The notes: generated from the sequence alone by a model not told the origin. Positions 11,267 to 22,791 are shown, counted from the stretch's first letter. The stretch: 64,000 nt of DNA from Rugalucina vietnamica (GCA_964017185.1 OZ024874.1:48636856-48700855), one strand, 5' to 3'. A program made the numbers and translations.

Positions 11267-12016
11267 ATACAAGTATACATGCATGTAATAGTACCGCCAT
11301 AATCATAACTTGTTTTCTCGGGATATAAGGTCGAGTGTTCTAGAGCAGGCGTCGGTGGTGCACATTCTTTACTGTGGCAAGTAATTATATTTTCCTTTTG
11401 TTTTTTTGTTTTTTTTAAATCAGCAATGGTATTCTGAGAAATCAAAAAATTATTGTCGGTTTAGATTCATTTTCAAAGCAAGGTTTAATATATCTGGCCC
11501 ATTTGGATTATACTAGTCTTTGTATCGACTACACTGCTGAAGGATTCAAAATTACAATAATTCTTTTTAGCTCCATGTTGCCGAATCTATAGGGTCACTA
11601 AAAAGGCTTAAGAAGCGAAATCGCGGTATTGCCCATCCCCTTTCTCTGTTCACTGATTTTAAGTAATCTTAGTGTTATTTTTATTCGATGCAACAGTGCA
11701 TTGCTTTCCCCTTTTTCGAATTTCAGGATTCGAAAAATGATGTAAAACCCACTTTTCAAAACTGATTTAAATTTATAATTTTGACCTGCCTTTTACATTT
11801 TCGGATTTTTGTTTTCACAGATAACCCTTTGTTGCATTCTGACATGGTTTGAATTCTTCTGTTTGGATTTCTGTAGGCCTAAACTAAATTTTACACATGA
11901 AAATTCGGACCCCGGTCAAACTTCGACTCGAACGTTTCTGTCAAGTCATTTGATAACAACCGTAAAACGTTTATTGATTTGACTTTCTGACATTTTTCGT
12001 CATCTAGATGTGCATG
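11263..12016. other. No gene recognised
   Basis: Unassigned AT-rich sequence. No domain, splice-bounded exon or repeat structure could be recognised by eye. Confidence 0.45.
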
Positions 12017-12829
12017 TACTCGCATGCGAGCAATTGTCGGCGCCTAGTAAATCTCGGCACATGCCCTAGAACGACGCGTTGCGCCTGTTTGTTTTTCCTT
12101 CGACACTAAAATATCAAGGAATTTCATCTTTTAAGCCAATAGACAAAGAATCAGTTCATAAAAACCTTAAATGTTCGAAAAATTGACATATGTTTGTTCC
12201 GTGTTTACGTTTTCTTATATTTACATCCGGGGGCTCGTGACGTCATGCGGAACGCTCGCGATGACGTCATTTAATTGGGTCAATTAAATGCAATAATTTA
12301 TCATCTATCCAAATATCAATGGGTAACAATGACGTAAAAAATATATATATATATATTGCTAAGAAAAACATATAAGCATTCGCAACAATTAGGTTGTCCG
12401 CGACGGCCCACTAAATGCAACGTCAAAGTTGTGTTATAAGACGTCAAGGTAATCATTGAATAGGGTTCATAAAACGCGAGACAAAGTTTTGAAAGTAATC
12501 ATAAAATTTAATGAAAAATGGCTCTTACTTTAATGTATAGAAAAGAAAAGCATTTCATAACAAATAAAATTTGCTGTTCTTAATTTGGAGATGATAAAAC
12601 AAGTTATAACATATGTGCCGAGAAGTGTCACTAATTGGACCAATAAGTGTAGAGTGACGACTCCCGCAGCGCGCGCTAATCTAAAAATAGATTTGCAAAA
12701 AATACGTCATAAGTTTACAAATGTGGCATAGTTAGTATTTCCGTGATCAATTGCGTATGAATTCCAATTTCTCTGAAGAAAAATGAAAAAATAATGATGA
12801 AAACGCCGAGAATTGCTCGTATGCGAGTA
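12017..12829. mobile_element. MITE-like element with 26-bp terminal inverted repeats
   Basis: TACTCGCATGCGAGCAATTG... at 12017-12042 is matched in inverse by 12804-12829 (ending ATGCGAGTA), with about two mismatches. The ~0.8-kb interior is non-coding and contains GACGTCA words and a short (TA)n at about 12341-12356. The direct repeat at the borders is not clear. Confidence 0.5.
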
Positions 12830-12947
12830 TGATAGAAAAATCAGTTTTGTTCATTATGAACATGAAGTAAAGGTATTGTCTCGGGATACTTGTTTTATCG
12901 GGAGATAAGGACGAATGTTATACAGCAGGAGATGACACATAACATTT

Positions 12948-13079
12948 GAGCCTCCTCGGGGAAAACCAACAATGTGGTTTCCGAACAGGTCCGACAAAAG
13001 CCGGGCTGTACAAGCACATAAGATGGTTAGAGACTGGAAATTTTGGATTCAGAAAGACGAGGAATTGTACTATCCGTGT

Positions 13080-13132
<53 letters not shown>

Positions 13133-13216
13133 GCTGATCAGCTTCGCAGTTAAGGCGAAGCTGATCTGCTCCTTCTTTTTCGCAAATGCATATTGTTGGT
13201 TTTCTCATGAGGCAGC
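12948..13216. mobile_element. Palindromic MITE, copy a, with embedded poly(A)
   Basis: One member of a family with TIR-like ends (GGGGAAAACCAACAAT at one end, ATTGTTGGTTTTCTCATGAGG at the other), the block GGTCCGACA...GCCGGGCTGTAC, and a core GGCGCTGATCAGCTTCGCAG / GGCGAAGCTGATCTG. In this copy the left half of the core is replaced by about 49 A (13082-13130). Other copies are near 33793, 45224, 46720, 52045, 56411 and 61068. Confidence 0.7.
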
Positions 13217-13444
13217 TCAATTTAAACTGTGGAAATACGGAAATTCTATTTACCAATAGGCATTGATATATGTATCTATAAGGGCATTGTCACAAGTTTA
13301 AGTATGACGCTTATCATGCAACTACCGATTTTTCTGAAAATGAATGTGCAATACCGAGCGCGAGTTAATGTTTTGGTTTACCGTATCATTATTATTGAGT
13401 TATAATAGTTACATGAATTACTACGCTTGGGCGACTTTGCAAAG
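13217..13444. other. No gene recognised
   Basis: Short unassigned stretch between the MITE and a diverged Naiad 3' end. Confidence 0.45.
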
Positions 13445-13712
13445 AAGTAAAAGTAGGCATGCGCAATGATCAGGTAATGGCGTAATCACTTAAAAAACCG
13501 AGGCGGCAAAAGAACTAATTCATCACTTAGGTACTTAAATGAAGAAAACATATTGTAACCAAGTGAGAAACTATTTCCCAATAGACGGCCACTCAGTTAA
13601 TACCCAAACTTAACTAAAAACGAACATAAACGCACATAAGGTGCATACAGCACAAAAATGCGACACCCATATATAAAACAATAAGAACCACTACAGATGT
13701 ATTGCCTTGGAA
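13445..13712 (-). mobile_element. Diverged Naiad 3'-end fragment
   Basis: It follows the same order of blocks as the other Naiad 3' ends but with many substitutions: AAGTAGGCATGCGCAATGATCAGG, AAAAACCGAGG, AGGTACTTA, CGGCCACTCAGTTA, CATAAGGTGC, ACATAAAACA-like, AAGAACCACTACAGA. It is an older insertion, 5'-truncated, with no coding sequence. A G run follows at 13734-13747. Confidence 0.65.
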
Positions 13713-13799
13713 TGATAAGAAATAAATAATAAAGGGGGGGGGGGGGTAAACTATACGTTTTGCCTTTTTGGCTAAGTTTGATACAAACTTTAACTCTTA

Positions 13800-14006
13800 G
13801 GGAGCGCGGTGGCGTAGTGGTAGAGCGTCGGACTCCGAATCTTGGGGTCCTGGGTTCGAACCCCACAAGCGTCACCGTGTTGTGTCCTTGAGCAAGGCAC
13901 ATCTACTCCCTACAGTACTGGTTAAACCCAGGAAGCGTTGGCTCCGTCCCGACATGACTGAAAAATTGTTGACTGGGACGTTAAGCCTCAACACAAACAA
14001 ACAAAC
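13800..14006 (+). mobile_element. tRNA-derived SINE, family 1, well-preserved copy
   Basis: The head GGAGCGCGGTGGCGTAGTGGTAGAGCG carries an A box, and TGGGTTCGAACCCC a perfect B box. It is followed by TTGAGCAAGGCAC, ACTGGTTAAACCCAGGAAGC, the CGTCCCGACATGACTG block and GACTGGGACGTTAAG, ending in (ACAA)n. The tail resembles that of the I/Nimb-type LINE here. Being head plus body plus tail, it is a SINE, not a tRNA gene. Confidence 0.85.
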
Positions 14007-14213
14007 TTTAACTCGCTGCTCACTTCGATGTAGTAACCATCATTTCAAGCAAATCATACTTTTGAAAACATCCGAACAATGACAACTTCGGTGCAACATT
14101 GGTTATGCAAGCCTTGACAAAATACATGACACTATCAGCAAATATACGCTGCTATCTACAGAAATGCCATCTCAAATATTCTCGAATTTGTTATTACATG
14201 TACCTCTCTTTGT

Positions 14214-14258
14214 TATGCCCCCAACTTTGAAAAAGTTGGAAGGGCATATTGCTTTCGG

Positions 14259-14291
<33 letters not shown>

Positions 14292-15719
14292 GTGTCTGTC
14301 TGTGAGTTAACTTTTGAATGGTGAATGCTAGGGTTTTGAAATTTCATATGCACATTCCTCATGAAAAAATAGTTGACCCGTATTTTTTTCATGTCCGAGT
14401 TACGCCCCTTTTCTGAGTTATGTCCCTTTGAAAACAAAATTTGAAAATCTTGTGTGCAAGATATCTCAAAAAGTATTTTAGCTAGAGCCTTCATATTTGG
14501 TACACTTGTTGGGGCTGAAGAGTAGATGACCTGATTGACTTTTGAGAACTTTCCATCAAATTTTTACAAAAATACGGAATTTTGAAATTTTGATTGATTT
14601 TTCCACTTTTCGGGGAAATTGGAAACTTTTGAACGGTGAGTGCTAGGGTTTTGAAATTTCATATACACATTCCTCATGATAAAATAGTTGACCCGTATTT
14701 TTTTGTATGGCCAAGTTGTGCCCCTTTTTTGAGGTATGTCCCTTTGAAAACAAAATTTGAAAATCTTGTGTGCAAGATATCTAAAAACGTATTGAAGCTA
14801 GAGCCTTCATATTTGGTACATCTGTTGGAACTGAGAAGTAGATGACCTGATTAACTTTTGAGAACTTTCTGTCAAATTTTTACAAAAATACGGAATTTTG
14901 AAATTTTGATTGATTTTCCCCTTTTTCGGTGAAATTTGAAACTTTTGAACGGTGAATGCTAGGGTTTTGAAATTCCATATACACATTCCTCATGATAAAA
15001 TAGTTGACCCGTATTTTTTTGTATGGCCAAGTTATGCCCCTTTTTTGAGTTATGTCCCTTTGAAAACAAAATTTGAAAATCTTGTGTGCAAGATATCTAA
15101 AAAAGTATTGAAGCTAGAGCCTTCTATTTGGTACACCTGTTGGGGCTGAGGAGTAGATGACCTGATTAACTTTTGAGAACTTTCCGTTAAATTTTTACAA
15201 AAATACAGAATTTTGAAATTTTGATTGATTTTCCCCTTTTTCGGTGAAATTTGAAACTTTTGAACGGTGAATGATAGGGTTTTGAAATTTCATATACAGA
15301 TTCCTCATGAAAAAATAGTTGGCCTGTATATTTTTTTCATGTATGTGTTATGCCCCTTGATGGAATAATGTCCCTTTGAAAACAAATTTTGAAAATCTTG
15401 TGTGCAAGATATCTCAAAACGTATTTGAGCTAGCTAGCTAGAGCCTTCATATTTGGTATGCTGGTTGGGACTGAGAAGAAGATCACCTGATTAACTTTTG
15501 AGGAATCTCTGTCAAATTTTGACAAAATTACTCCATTTTTAATGTTTTACTTTATTTCTAGCTCGCCTGCAAAACAGCTTACATTCTGTTTCTGGATGGA
15601 GGTCAAAACAGACGCAACCGAACAGCTTCTTCAGGAAATTAAATTTGACTGCATTCGAATGAAATAAATGAATCATACAAACTGCCAGTTTAGGGACAAG
15701 CATACAGTTGGGGGCATAG
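14214..15719. mobile_element. DNA element with 12-bp TIRs and four 315-bp tandem units
   Basis: TATGCCCCCAAC at 14214-14225 is repeated in inverse as GTTGGGGGCATA at 15708-15719. Inside, after a (CTGT)n tract (14262-14306), four tandem units of about 315 bp begin at AACTTTTGAA(T/C)GGTGA (about 14309, 14625, 14940, 15254). Each unit has the words TAGGGTTTTGAAATT, TGTCCCTTTGAAAAC and AAAATCTTGTGTGCAAGATA. Units 2 and 3 are most alike; unit 4 is the most diverged. Short frames in the units are shadows. It is probably a non-autonomous DNA transposon. Confidence 0.7.
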
Positions 15720-16036
15720 TGTTTTACAAACACGCATTTCTAGTTTCAAATAAGAAAAGCGTGGGAGCCGTTATTCTGACAGAACCAGACGTGATGTATT
15801 ATTTCCGTTACCTGGAAATGTTAGGTATCATTCCAAATTTCATTTCTGTAAATGTAATGAACAAATTGTCATGGAGTTTTCAGGCTACACAATCTTAAAT
15901 AATATCAATGGGGTTTTACATGTATTGCTACTGACTAAAACGTTTTCGTCTGAGCATATTTCTGGAGTTAATCTCTAAAACACATCTAAGGTTATAGATT
16001 TATAACAATCCGCATTACAATTAATTATTATATTAC
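15720..16036. other. No gene recognised
   Basis: Presumed intron between the sushi exon at 16037-16207 and downstream exons of the minus-strand gene. Confidence 0.45.
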
Positions 16037-16207
16037 TTAAGCATCTTGGTGCTGTTCCATTCCACGTTCCATCTGTTCTACACTGTACCACAGAATTTCC
16101 ATCTAAATTATAGCCGGTGTTACAGGAATAAGTTGCTGTATTTCCTGCAGTTGTCCCTGCTGATGTATCGACTGTTCCATTTGTAGGGTTCGTAAGTGGG
16201 CCACAGT
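16037..16207 (-). CDS. Sushi (CCP) exon
   Basis: A 171-nt exon (57 codons) with a TTATTTAG acceptor and a GTAATA donor, phase 1-1. The product reads DCGPLTNPTNGTVD, then TATYSCNTGYNLDG, VVQCRTDGTWNGTAPRC: the four cysteines, the conserved Y.C..GY.L.G and the tryptophan before the last cysteine are all present, so this is a canonical sushi module. Like the other exons of the minus-strand gene it is symmetric phase 1. It lies about 0.87 kb downstream of the Cys-rich exon 17075-17161. Membership of one gene with 3932-4114 and 2555-2737 is inferred from strand, phase and module type. Confidence 0.8.
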
Positions 16208-17074
16208 CTAAATAAGACATGGCGTTTAGATATATGCTGAAAATCAAACGTCTTGCCTCACCTGTGTTTGGTATTTTTCATTATTAATTAGATTGTGGTT
16301 ATTTCCGACATATGTGTGGTTAATTCCAATATCAATCTTTGATTTTGCAGCAAACGGAAGAGTGTTGATGATTTTGCAAACGTTTGGAGCCAAAAAGTGT
16401 GATTTTCAGTACATCTTAGTATTATTTTACTTTGAAGCTGTAAAAGTACAATACACATTACAAAAGTGCTCACTGGGTAAACAAAAATTGATGGTTAAAT
16501 GGGTGGGAGAGATTCTACTGTTATAAATGGATTCAACAGCCTATCATTCGTAATCCTGTTCATCTACTTTTGATGGAATGGATATAAGAGCTAATTCGAC
16601 ATATCGTACGTACCTCAAATGGCTCTTGCGAGGAATAAAGGTAAATATAGAGTGGAACACGCGTGGATTTTGCGAGGAATAAGAGAGGGTTTTGCGTGGA
16701 TTTTAATCGTGCGTGAAAGCGAATGGTATAAAGATTACGCTGTCTCTACTGTGCTATATTCAATGATTTTCTGCCCTGTACGTGTACGTATCAACACTGA
16801 ATCAACATGTATCAGTTAGTCATAAAATTGACACATTAAAAAACTTAAAATTAGCAGTTCTAAAATTGTCGTTTACAGATTATTTCTATAACATGCTAAT
16901 GGCTCTGCCAGACATGACGAAAACCGCGTCAATATCAACAATCTTGAACACAAATAAAAGACTGAGGGTTTTATTTTAGGTACGTCTACAATAGTTGTAC
17001 ATGTATAAGGTTCAAGGTAAAAACATACATTTTACATTTAACACCCCCTAATTCAACAAAAATGTACAGCTTAC
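16208..17074. other. Presumed intron; no feature recognised
   Basis: AT-rich sequence between two minus-strand exons. A weak local repetition of TTTGCG(A/T)GGA words is seen near 16627-16700. No coding module was recognised. Confidence 0.45.
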
Positions 17075-17161
17075 CACATCCTACAGTGTCATCCACACAC
17101 CTATATGTACCATCTCCATGAGGACAAGCTACTAGACCTTCATTACAAGATGTATTATCAC
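17075..17161 (-). CDS. Short cysteine-rich exon of the sushi gene
   Basis: An 87-nt exon (29 codons), TTTCAG acceptor and GTAAGC donor, phase 1-1. It encodes GDNTSCNEGLVACPHGDG followed by TYRCVDDTVGC, with four cysteines in 29 residues. I do not recognise the module; the compact C-x7-C-x8-C-x6-C spacing suggests a small disulfide-stabilised extracellular unit. Its phase matches the sushi exons downstream and supports one mosaic gene. The exon model rests on splice sites alone, so it needs transcript support. Confidence 0.55.
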
Positions 17162-17268
17162 CTGAAACATAAATGGTCATCCTTGTAAACGACCTTCGAT
17201 AATTAATACAGAGGTTCAGAAATAGGATTTACATCGTCGACTGGGCGCTATACTGTTCCATCTCCATT

Positions 17269-17580
17269 TTAGCTCACCTGAGCCAAAGGCTCACAGGTGA
17301 GCTTATAGTATACCCATGCTCCGGCGTCCGTCCGTCCACAATTTCAAAGATTTTCTCCTCTGAAACCGTGGGCCAATCAAAGCAAAACTTCATATGGAGC
17401 ATCCTTATGAAGGGGGAACGAAAGTTTGTATAAATGGTCCAGGTCACATGACCCAGATGGCCGCCATGACTATAAATACATGTAGCAAAATATTGCTATA
17501 AATACATGTAGCAAAAAATGAATCATTTCTTGCTAAGCCATTCAACACATTTTTCGGAATTATCATGGGATGGCATTTCG
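17269..17580. mobile_element. DNA-element terminus with strong hairpin
   Basis: AGCTCACCTG at 17271 pairs with CAGGTGAGCT ending at 17303 around AGCCAAAGGCT, giving a nearly perfect terminal hairpin. It is followed by CCGGCGTCCGTCCGTCCAC, a common start of non-autonomous elements in bivalve genomes by recall. The partner end was not placed with confidence. Confidence 0.5.
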
Positions 17581-17584
17581 TTAA

Positions 17585-17696
17585 AAAGGTACAAGTAGGC
17601 AAAGATCAGGAAAAGGCGCAATCAGAAAAAGATTCCCACTCCAAAAACCGAGGTGGGAAAAAACCAAACTAACAATCAGGTACTTATACCATGAAA
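17585..17696 (-). mobile_element. Naiad 3'-end fragment (112 bp)
   Basis: Near-identical to the first 112 bases of the 4711 copy, then stops abruptly after CCATGAAA. This is an extreme 5' truncation, consistent with target-primed reverse transcription that ended early. Confidence 0.85.
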
Positions 17697-17744
17697 TAGC
17701 GATCCTCGAGTGCGAATGAAATTCTTATTGCATAACGTGCGAAT

Positions 17745-18050
17745 ATCAACAAAAATAGCCTGAAGTAACGTTTTAGCTATGGCCATGCCGGGATGTTGCC
17801 TCCAGTTTATGGGACCTTCAAAATGAGGATGTCATGACATCCAACAAGAGCTTCAAAAGCCACAAACGGATTACAGGTATGGATGGTTTGACGTGAACCA
17901 CTTTTCCCGGACAGACTAAAACAAGAGCGGTTAACCAGTATTCAGATGGACATTCAATAGGACATATGAAGAGAATATTCGAAAGAAACAAACACATTAT
18001 TATAATTAAAAACAGTCTACCCGGGATCGAACCTCCATATGCTGAAATAC
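17745..18050 (-). mobile_element. tRNA-derived SINE, family 2
   Basis: On the minus strand: a B box GGTTCGATCCC near 18020, a long body containing AACCATCCATACC and GACATCCTCATTTTG, then the tail block CCCGGCATGGCCATAGCT. It shares the last part with 19660-19865 and 22271-22460. Confidence 0.6.
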
Positions 18051-18144
18051 GAAAATTGCGGCTGAATTAATGCTTGTATGCCTTTACATCAATACAAACA
18101 CATAAACTAAACTTTAATGATAATTCAATAAGAGCTGTCGCAGG

Positions 18145-19064
18145 ACAGCGTAGCTCGCCTGCCTTGTGCTTTGCCACTAAATCTATTAAATCTATGACCA
18201 AAGACATTGACCTCAATGTCACTCAGGTGGGTCGTGATACTTCAGACCAATATCTACCAACATGCTAAGTTCAACTTGATCCATCTACATATTTGATATA
18301 GACTTATAACATAAAATCTAATTCTGTGACTTTGACCACAGGTGAGTCAAGATGCTACAGCATAATAAAAGAATAATATCTAACAGCAAAGTATCGACTA
18401 GATCCATCCATCTGCTCCAGCAATATACAGTTCAAAACACTTTAAGCAAAAACTTTAACATAAAATTTCAAAGTCTGTGACCTTGAACTCAAGGTCACCC
18501 AGATGGATCATGATGGTATTGCATAAAACTTCAGACCAATATCTACCAACATGCAAAGTATCAACTTGATCCATCTACATATGCAAGAGATATAGACTTA
18601 TAAAAACTTTAACCAAAAACTCTAACATAAAATTTCTAAGACCGTAACCTTGACCTCAAGGTCACCCAGGTGGGTCATGATGGTATAGCATAAAACTTTA
18701 GACCAATATCTACCAAGATGCCAAGTATCAACTTGATCCATCAACAGCTTCAAGAGATATAGACTTATAAAAACCTTAACCAAAAAACTTTAACACAAAA
18801 TTTCTAAGTCCGTGACCTTGACCTCAGGGTCACCCAGGTGGGTCATGATGGTACAGCATAAAACTTCAGACCAATATCTACCAACATACAAAGTATCAAC
18901 TTAATCCATCAACAACTTCAAGAGATATAAACTTATAAAAACTTTAACCAAAAACTTTAACACAAAATTTCTAAGTCCGTGACCTTGACCTCAAGGTCAC
19001 CCAGGTGGGTCATGATGGTACAGCATAAAACTTCAGACCAATATCTACCAGCATGCAAAGTATT
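18145..19064. repeat. Tandem array of about 167-bp units in a DNA element, left part
   Basis: After a terminus-like GCAGGACAGCGTAGCTCGCCTG, at least five units follow, each with CCTTGACCTCAAGGTCACCC, AGGTGGGTCATGATGG, CTTCAGACCAATATCTACCA and TATCAACTTGATCCATC (near 18206, 18481, 18648, 18816 and 18983). The array stops at GCAAAGTAT (19056-19064) and its last unit appears to resume at 22792, so it is probably split by an insertion. Confidence 0.65.
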
Positions 19065-19439
19065 AGTCCGACAATCGGGCTTTCGTTCCGTTCACTTCAT
19101 TTATTTTGTTGGTCGTGAACTCCACTGACGCCCGAATGGCGTATGTTTCATTTTGGATCAAAATTTCACCCAGTGCCCATTCATCGAATAATATTGCATT
19201 CGATCGGATGATTTCCAAGCAACAAAAATCGAAAATCACTCAAAAAGGGATTTATTTTCACGATTGTGCCATCAAAATTCAAAGATACCATTCACAAAAC
19301 GTGATTTATTGATATTTTTTCAAGACTGTCTCTTTAAAATGTAAATAGCGTCACGTGAGCGTTGTCCGGTGCGAGCAATAATTCGCTCCCAAAGAAATTT
19401 ATCCGCAAATTACTAAAAGCCGGAACAGCGGAACTCATT

Positions 19440-19470
19440 TTATTTTTATTTATTTATTTATGAATTATTT

Positions 19471-19525
<55 letters not shown>

Positions 19526-19560
19526 TTTTGTTTATTTATTTACTTATTTATTTATTTGTT
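19440..19560. repeat. (ATTT)n microsatellite
   Basis: About 120 bases of ATTT repeat with a few interruptions. A complementary-type (AAAT)n run lies at 20066-20110. Confidence 0.8.
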
Positions 19561-19659
19561 GTGTATTTCCTTGCAAATGGGAAAATATGAAAATTTAGGG
19601 CTACTTTTCCGTTCCAGTATAATGACGTTTTAGACGTCATTGTAACTTGTGCCATAGTT

Positions 19660-19865
19660 TGTTGTTTGAATTGATGCTTAACGTCCCAGTCAACAGCTAT
19701 GGTCATGTCGGGACGCGGCCTCCATTTTATGGGACTTTTATTGATCCAAAATTACATTCAGAAAGTGCTTAAAATATAAGCACCAATGTAAACCACTAAG
19801 GCGGTATGGATGGATTGACTTAAAACCACTTTTCCTTGGCAGGCACAGACCTGAGTGGTTAACCT
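19660..19865 (-). mobile_element. SINE family 2 fragment
   Basis: The minus strand ends CGTCCCGACATGACCATAGC, TGACTGGGACGTTAAGCATC, AATTCAAACAACAAA, the tail shared with the other SINEs. The tRNA-like head is missing or decayed. Confidence 0.6.
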
Positions 19866-20064
19866 GTAATCTATTGTCAGTCAGTAGCGTATAAGCGTTG
19901 CCTGAAGGAACAAGTAGGTCATCTTTTTATTAGGCCCCAATGGGAGGTGGCCCATTTCGGAGCTTGTTGTTTACATTTACGGTGGCCCCGGGACGGGGGC
20001 CTAGAGAACGCACGCAATCTCTATGTGTTGACAAGCATGATTAAATAAAGAAATATTTTCGCCA

Positions 20065-20066
20065 AA

Positions 20067-20097
<31 letters not shown>

Positions 20098-20110
20098 AAA
20101 ATATAAAAAT
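20065..20110. repeat. (AAAT)n microsatellite
   Basis: It follows GATTAAATAAAGAAATATT, so it may be the tail of a LINE 3' end. Short tract. Confidence 0.6.
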
Positions 20111-20242
20111 AAATAACAAATAAATGAAAAAAATACCCTTTTTTGAGAAGGATTCTACATGATTATGGAAACATTTTGATTTTTATTTATTTTTTTAATT
20201 CAATTTTAGGCCCCTTTCAAGATTATTTTAGCTCATATGAGT

Positions 20243-20445
20243 AGATGGGCGAAAACAAAGGAAAACCCGAGACAAAACTACTTGTCACACCCGCAAGCAG
20301 AACTTTGCTTGCCTCACATGTGGCCCATGCGGGGCTGGCTCGAACCCACTGGATGAACAAGTAGGCACAGCGGTGAGATGATCGAGTGATTAAGAAACAA
20401 CGCTCAATTAACCGCTCGCCCACGGGGGCCGCTACACAGTGGGTG
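20243..20445 (-). mobile_element. tRNA-derived SINE, family 3
   Basis: On the minus strand GTGGGCGAGCGGTTAA (A box) is followed about 70 bases later by GTGGGTTCGAGCC (B box), spacing like a tRNA with a long variable arm (Leu/Ser type). The sequence then continues into a non-tRNA body ending CTTTGTTTTCGCCC. A SINE is the best reading. Confidence 0.6.
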
Positions 20446-20914
20446 TTCATGTTTCTTTAAAAATAGCTAATTAAAGCCGTCACCGACCCCTGTATGTTAT
20501 ATGTGAATTAAAAATGAATGTTCGACATATTGAGCACATGGACGCAAAACGGTTTATCACTATATACATTTCGTATGAGAGTTTTATTATAATTATACTG
20601 ACTGGCTTTTCTTTTGAGACGCAAATTAAATAACTGTTTAATGTCTAGACTTGATCTAAAATCAGACTTACAAATCTACGATCATAGTAACATTCTGGTA
20701 GATCTACATGTCAGGATAAGAATGTCCATGGAGTTAGTTCCACATCATCCCTCTTTAACCCCTCCCCATTTCACGACCCACCTGACTGTAATGTTCAAGT
20801 GTCGACCGCGCATCGAGGCACATACGGACTGCTTGGTTTAGTATGGTCAATGCAAAATGGTCACCAGAAAAAATGACCAAGTAATAACGCGCGCCCTTTC
20901 GTAGAAAATTTCTG

Positions 20915-21070
20915 TGTTAGCGAGAAGGTCTACGGGTAGAGTACAGAACCCTGGAGCGAGAGGTCCTGAGTTCGATAGCTACGCCAATTAGCAAGACACT
21001 GCAAGCTCTCCATAGTCACTGGTTAACGTGTACAGGAAGAGGGGGCCCACCAAGAAATCAAAGAAAAAAG
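20915..21070 (+). mobile_element. Degraded tRNA-derived SINE
   Basis: GGTCTACGGGTAGAGTACAG (A-box-like), GGTCCTGAGTTCGATAGC (B-box-like), AGCAAGACACTGCAAGCTC and ACTGGTTAACGTG follow the order of SINE family 1, with heavy divergence. Confidence 0.5.
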
Positions 21071-21079
21071 ACTGCGTGG

Positions 21080-21520
21080 TTAATGCATTTGTATCCCCCC
21101 CCTAGGGCCGGGCAACAGCGGGGCTTTCAACTTTTCAATTTGTAAAGCCCGACTAAAAGCCCAGCACTGCCGGGCCAGATGTGTGGTAAAATCCCTGCTA
21201 AAAGCCCCGGCTCCCCGGAGGCTGACACTAACGTGCAACAACAGCTGGGAATTGTTCTGCTGAAACTGAAACATGAGAAAATGGCTCCAATTTGCGAATT
21301 TTTGTGAATGTCTAGGAGCATTTGCAAATCAAATACATACCATAAAACTAATTAAAATGTTAAAAATACCATTAATATCTAATTTGAATTAATGTGACCG
21401 TGTATCGGCAGGAAATGAAAACCTCGGTAAAATTCCCGGCACTGCCAGGACTCATCAGAGGTTAAAGCCTGGTACTTTAGCCCCGCATTGTCCCCGCTAT
21501 CCCCGGCCTAAGGGGACGGG
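21080..21520. repeat. GC-rich low-complexity inverted repeats
   Basis: A local GC-rich stretch has recurrent CCCGGC/GCCGGG words and inverted GGGCCGGGCAACAGCGGGGC against GCCCCGCATTGTCCCCGCTA. It looks like a DNA-element pair of ends (about 440 bp) without coding sequence. Confidence 0.35.
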
Positions 21521-21849
21521 GAAACAAATGGCTGGTGCATAAGCAGAAACTAAACCAAGACAAATCAATTTTGAGATGCTGTGGATGGAAATTTAGATGC
21601 AGTCATGCTCATTATTGTATTAATTGACTTCAATATATGAATGAGTTTAATGTTATACGGTCTTGGCATCGTGACTCTTCCCTATAGTCGATCACTGTTA
21701 CAGAAAACGTGGCATATCTTCCCCCACCATACGCACGCCAAATTTAAACACTGCTATAAGAATCGCGTCATTGTGATGCAAGCCTCAAGCACCATACTCA
21801 TGTAAATCATTCTTGTGATTTAAAATGACTCGTTCTTTTACTTAACAGT

Positions 21850-22110
21850 GTAACTTTATAGTCAATATTTCTTTTTTATCTTATGTTTAATGTTTTATAT
21901 TTTCCAACTATTTGACAAAATATACACATATTTTTGGTACATGCTGTCATCCTGTAATTTTCTCTTTCGGAACTTTGATACTTCAGGGAAATGAACTTCA
22001 TAAGCCATAGGCTTTCGTTCTGATCCCAATTTATACTGTATGTATTTATATGTGTTGCTTATTTGCTTGAGTTCAAATATATAAAGTTTAAACCAAATGA
22101 ATATATTATA
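21850..22110 (+). repeat. Dispersed repeat, LINE 3'-UTR-like
   Basis: The block AACTTCATAAGCCATAGGCTTTCGTTC followed by TGTATGTATTTATATGTG and AAAGTTTAAACCAAA recurs at about 53600-53716. The AT-rich end with a terminal TTTAAACC suggests a LINE 3' end. No coding part is seen. Confidence 0.4.
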
Positions 22111-22270
22111 TGTTTTAAAATTTCCACAGAAAACGACCCCTGAATGCTGATAAGGGGCCTCACTTAATCAGAAAATAATGTCACCTCCCAGGGGAGGTGA
22201 GGGACGCAAAATTGCTTCTGGGAGCAAAACTACACCCGGGTTCAAATACTGTACATGAACATGGCTTTAT

Positions 22271-22460
22271 TTGTTGTTTGAATTGATGCTTTACGCCCCA
22301 ATCACCAACACTGGTCATGTCGGGACGTTACCTCTATTTTATGGGACTTCTACCCAACATCAGGATGTCATGACACTCGAAATTTGCTTCATAAATATGT
22401 AACCACCCAGTCAAACCATTAAGGCTTATATGTATAGATGGTTTGACTAAAACTAATCAT
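22271..22460 (-). mobile_element. SINE family 2 fragment
   Basis: The minus strand ends with GTCCCGACATGACCAGTG, GATTGGGGCGTAAAGCATC and a CAATTCAAAC tail, colinear with 19660-19865. Confidence 0.6.
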
Positions 22461-22791
22461 TCATAAGGCCGAAGCCGATATTTTTAAACTTAACAGAAAG
22501 ATAAAATGATCCCTAAATATCAATCCCGTGCCCATTTTATCACACTGTTGTCATACTACATCATTAATTCGACTTTTGACCCAACCCCGTCATTTGAGCA
22601 TGTCTGTACGCTTAGCTGCAACTATACAGAACCATACGCTGCAAATCGCAGAAAAAAATGACAAATGTACGATTAGCTGCAAATGTAAAAATAGTTTATC
22701 ATATCTGAATTTACGGAAACAGTCAGTCGGACAAAGCTGGAGAGAATGGTACCCGGCTCGGAGGCGGCGGACGACTTGTAGATCTGCAGTT

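Noticed and set aside
13800-13872. A functional tRNA gene (good A and B boxes)
   Set aside because: The tRNA-like part continues into a SINE body and (ACAA)n tail shared with 768-972, and the acceptor stem does not close.
14636-15149. Similar 65-69-codon frames repeated in tandem (FHIHIPHDKIVDPYFF)
   Set aside because: They repeat only because the 315-bp DNA unit repeats; frames are not maintained in all units and a minus-strand frame repeats equally well.
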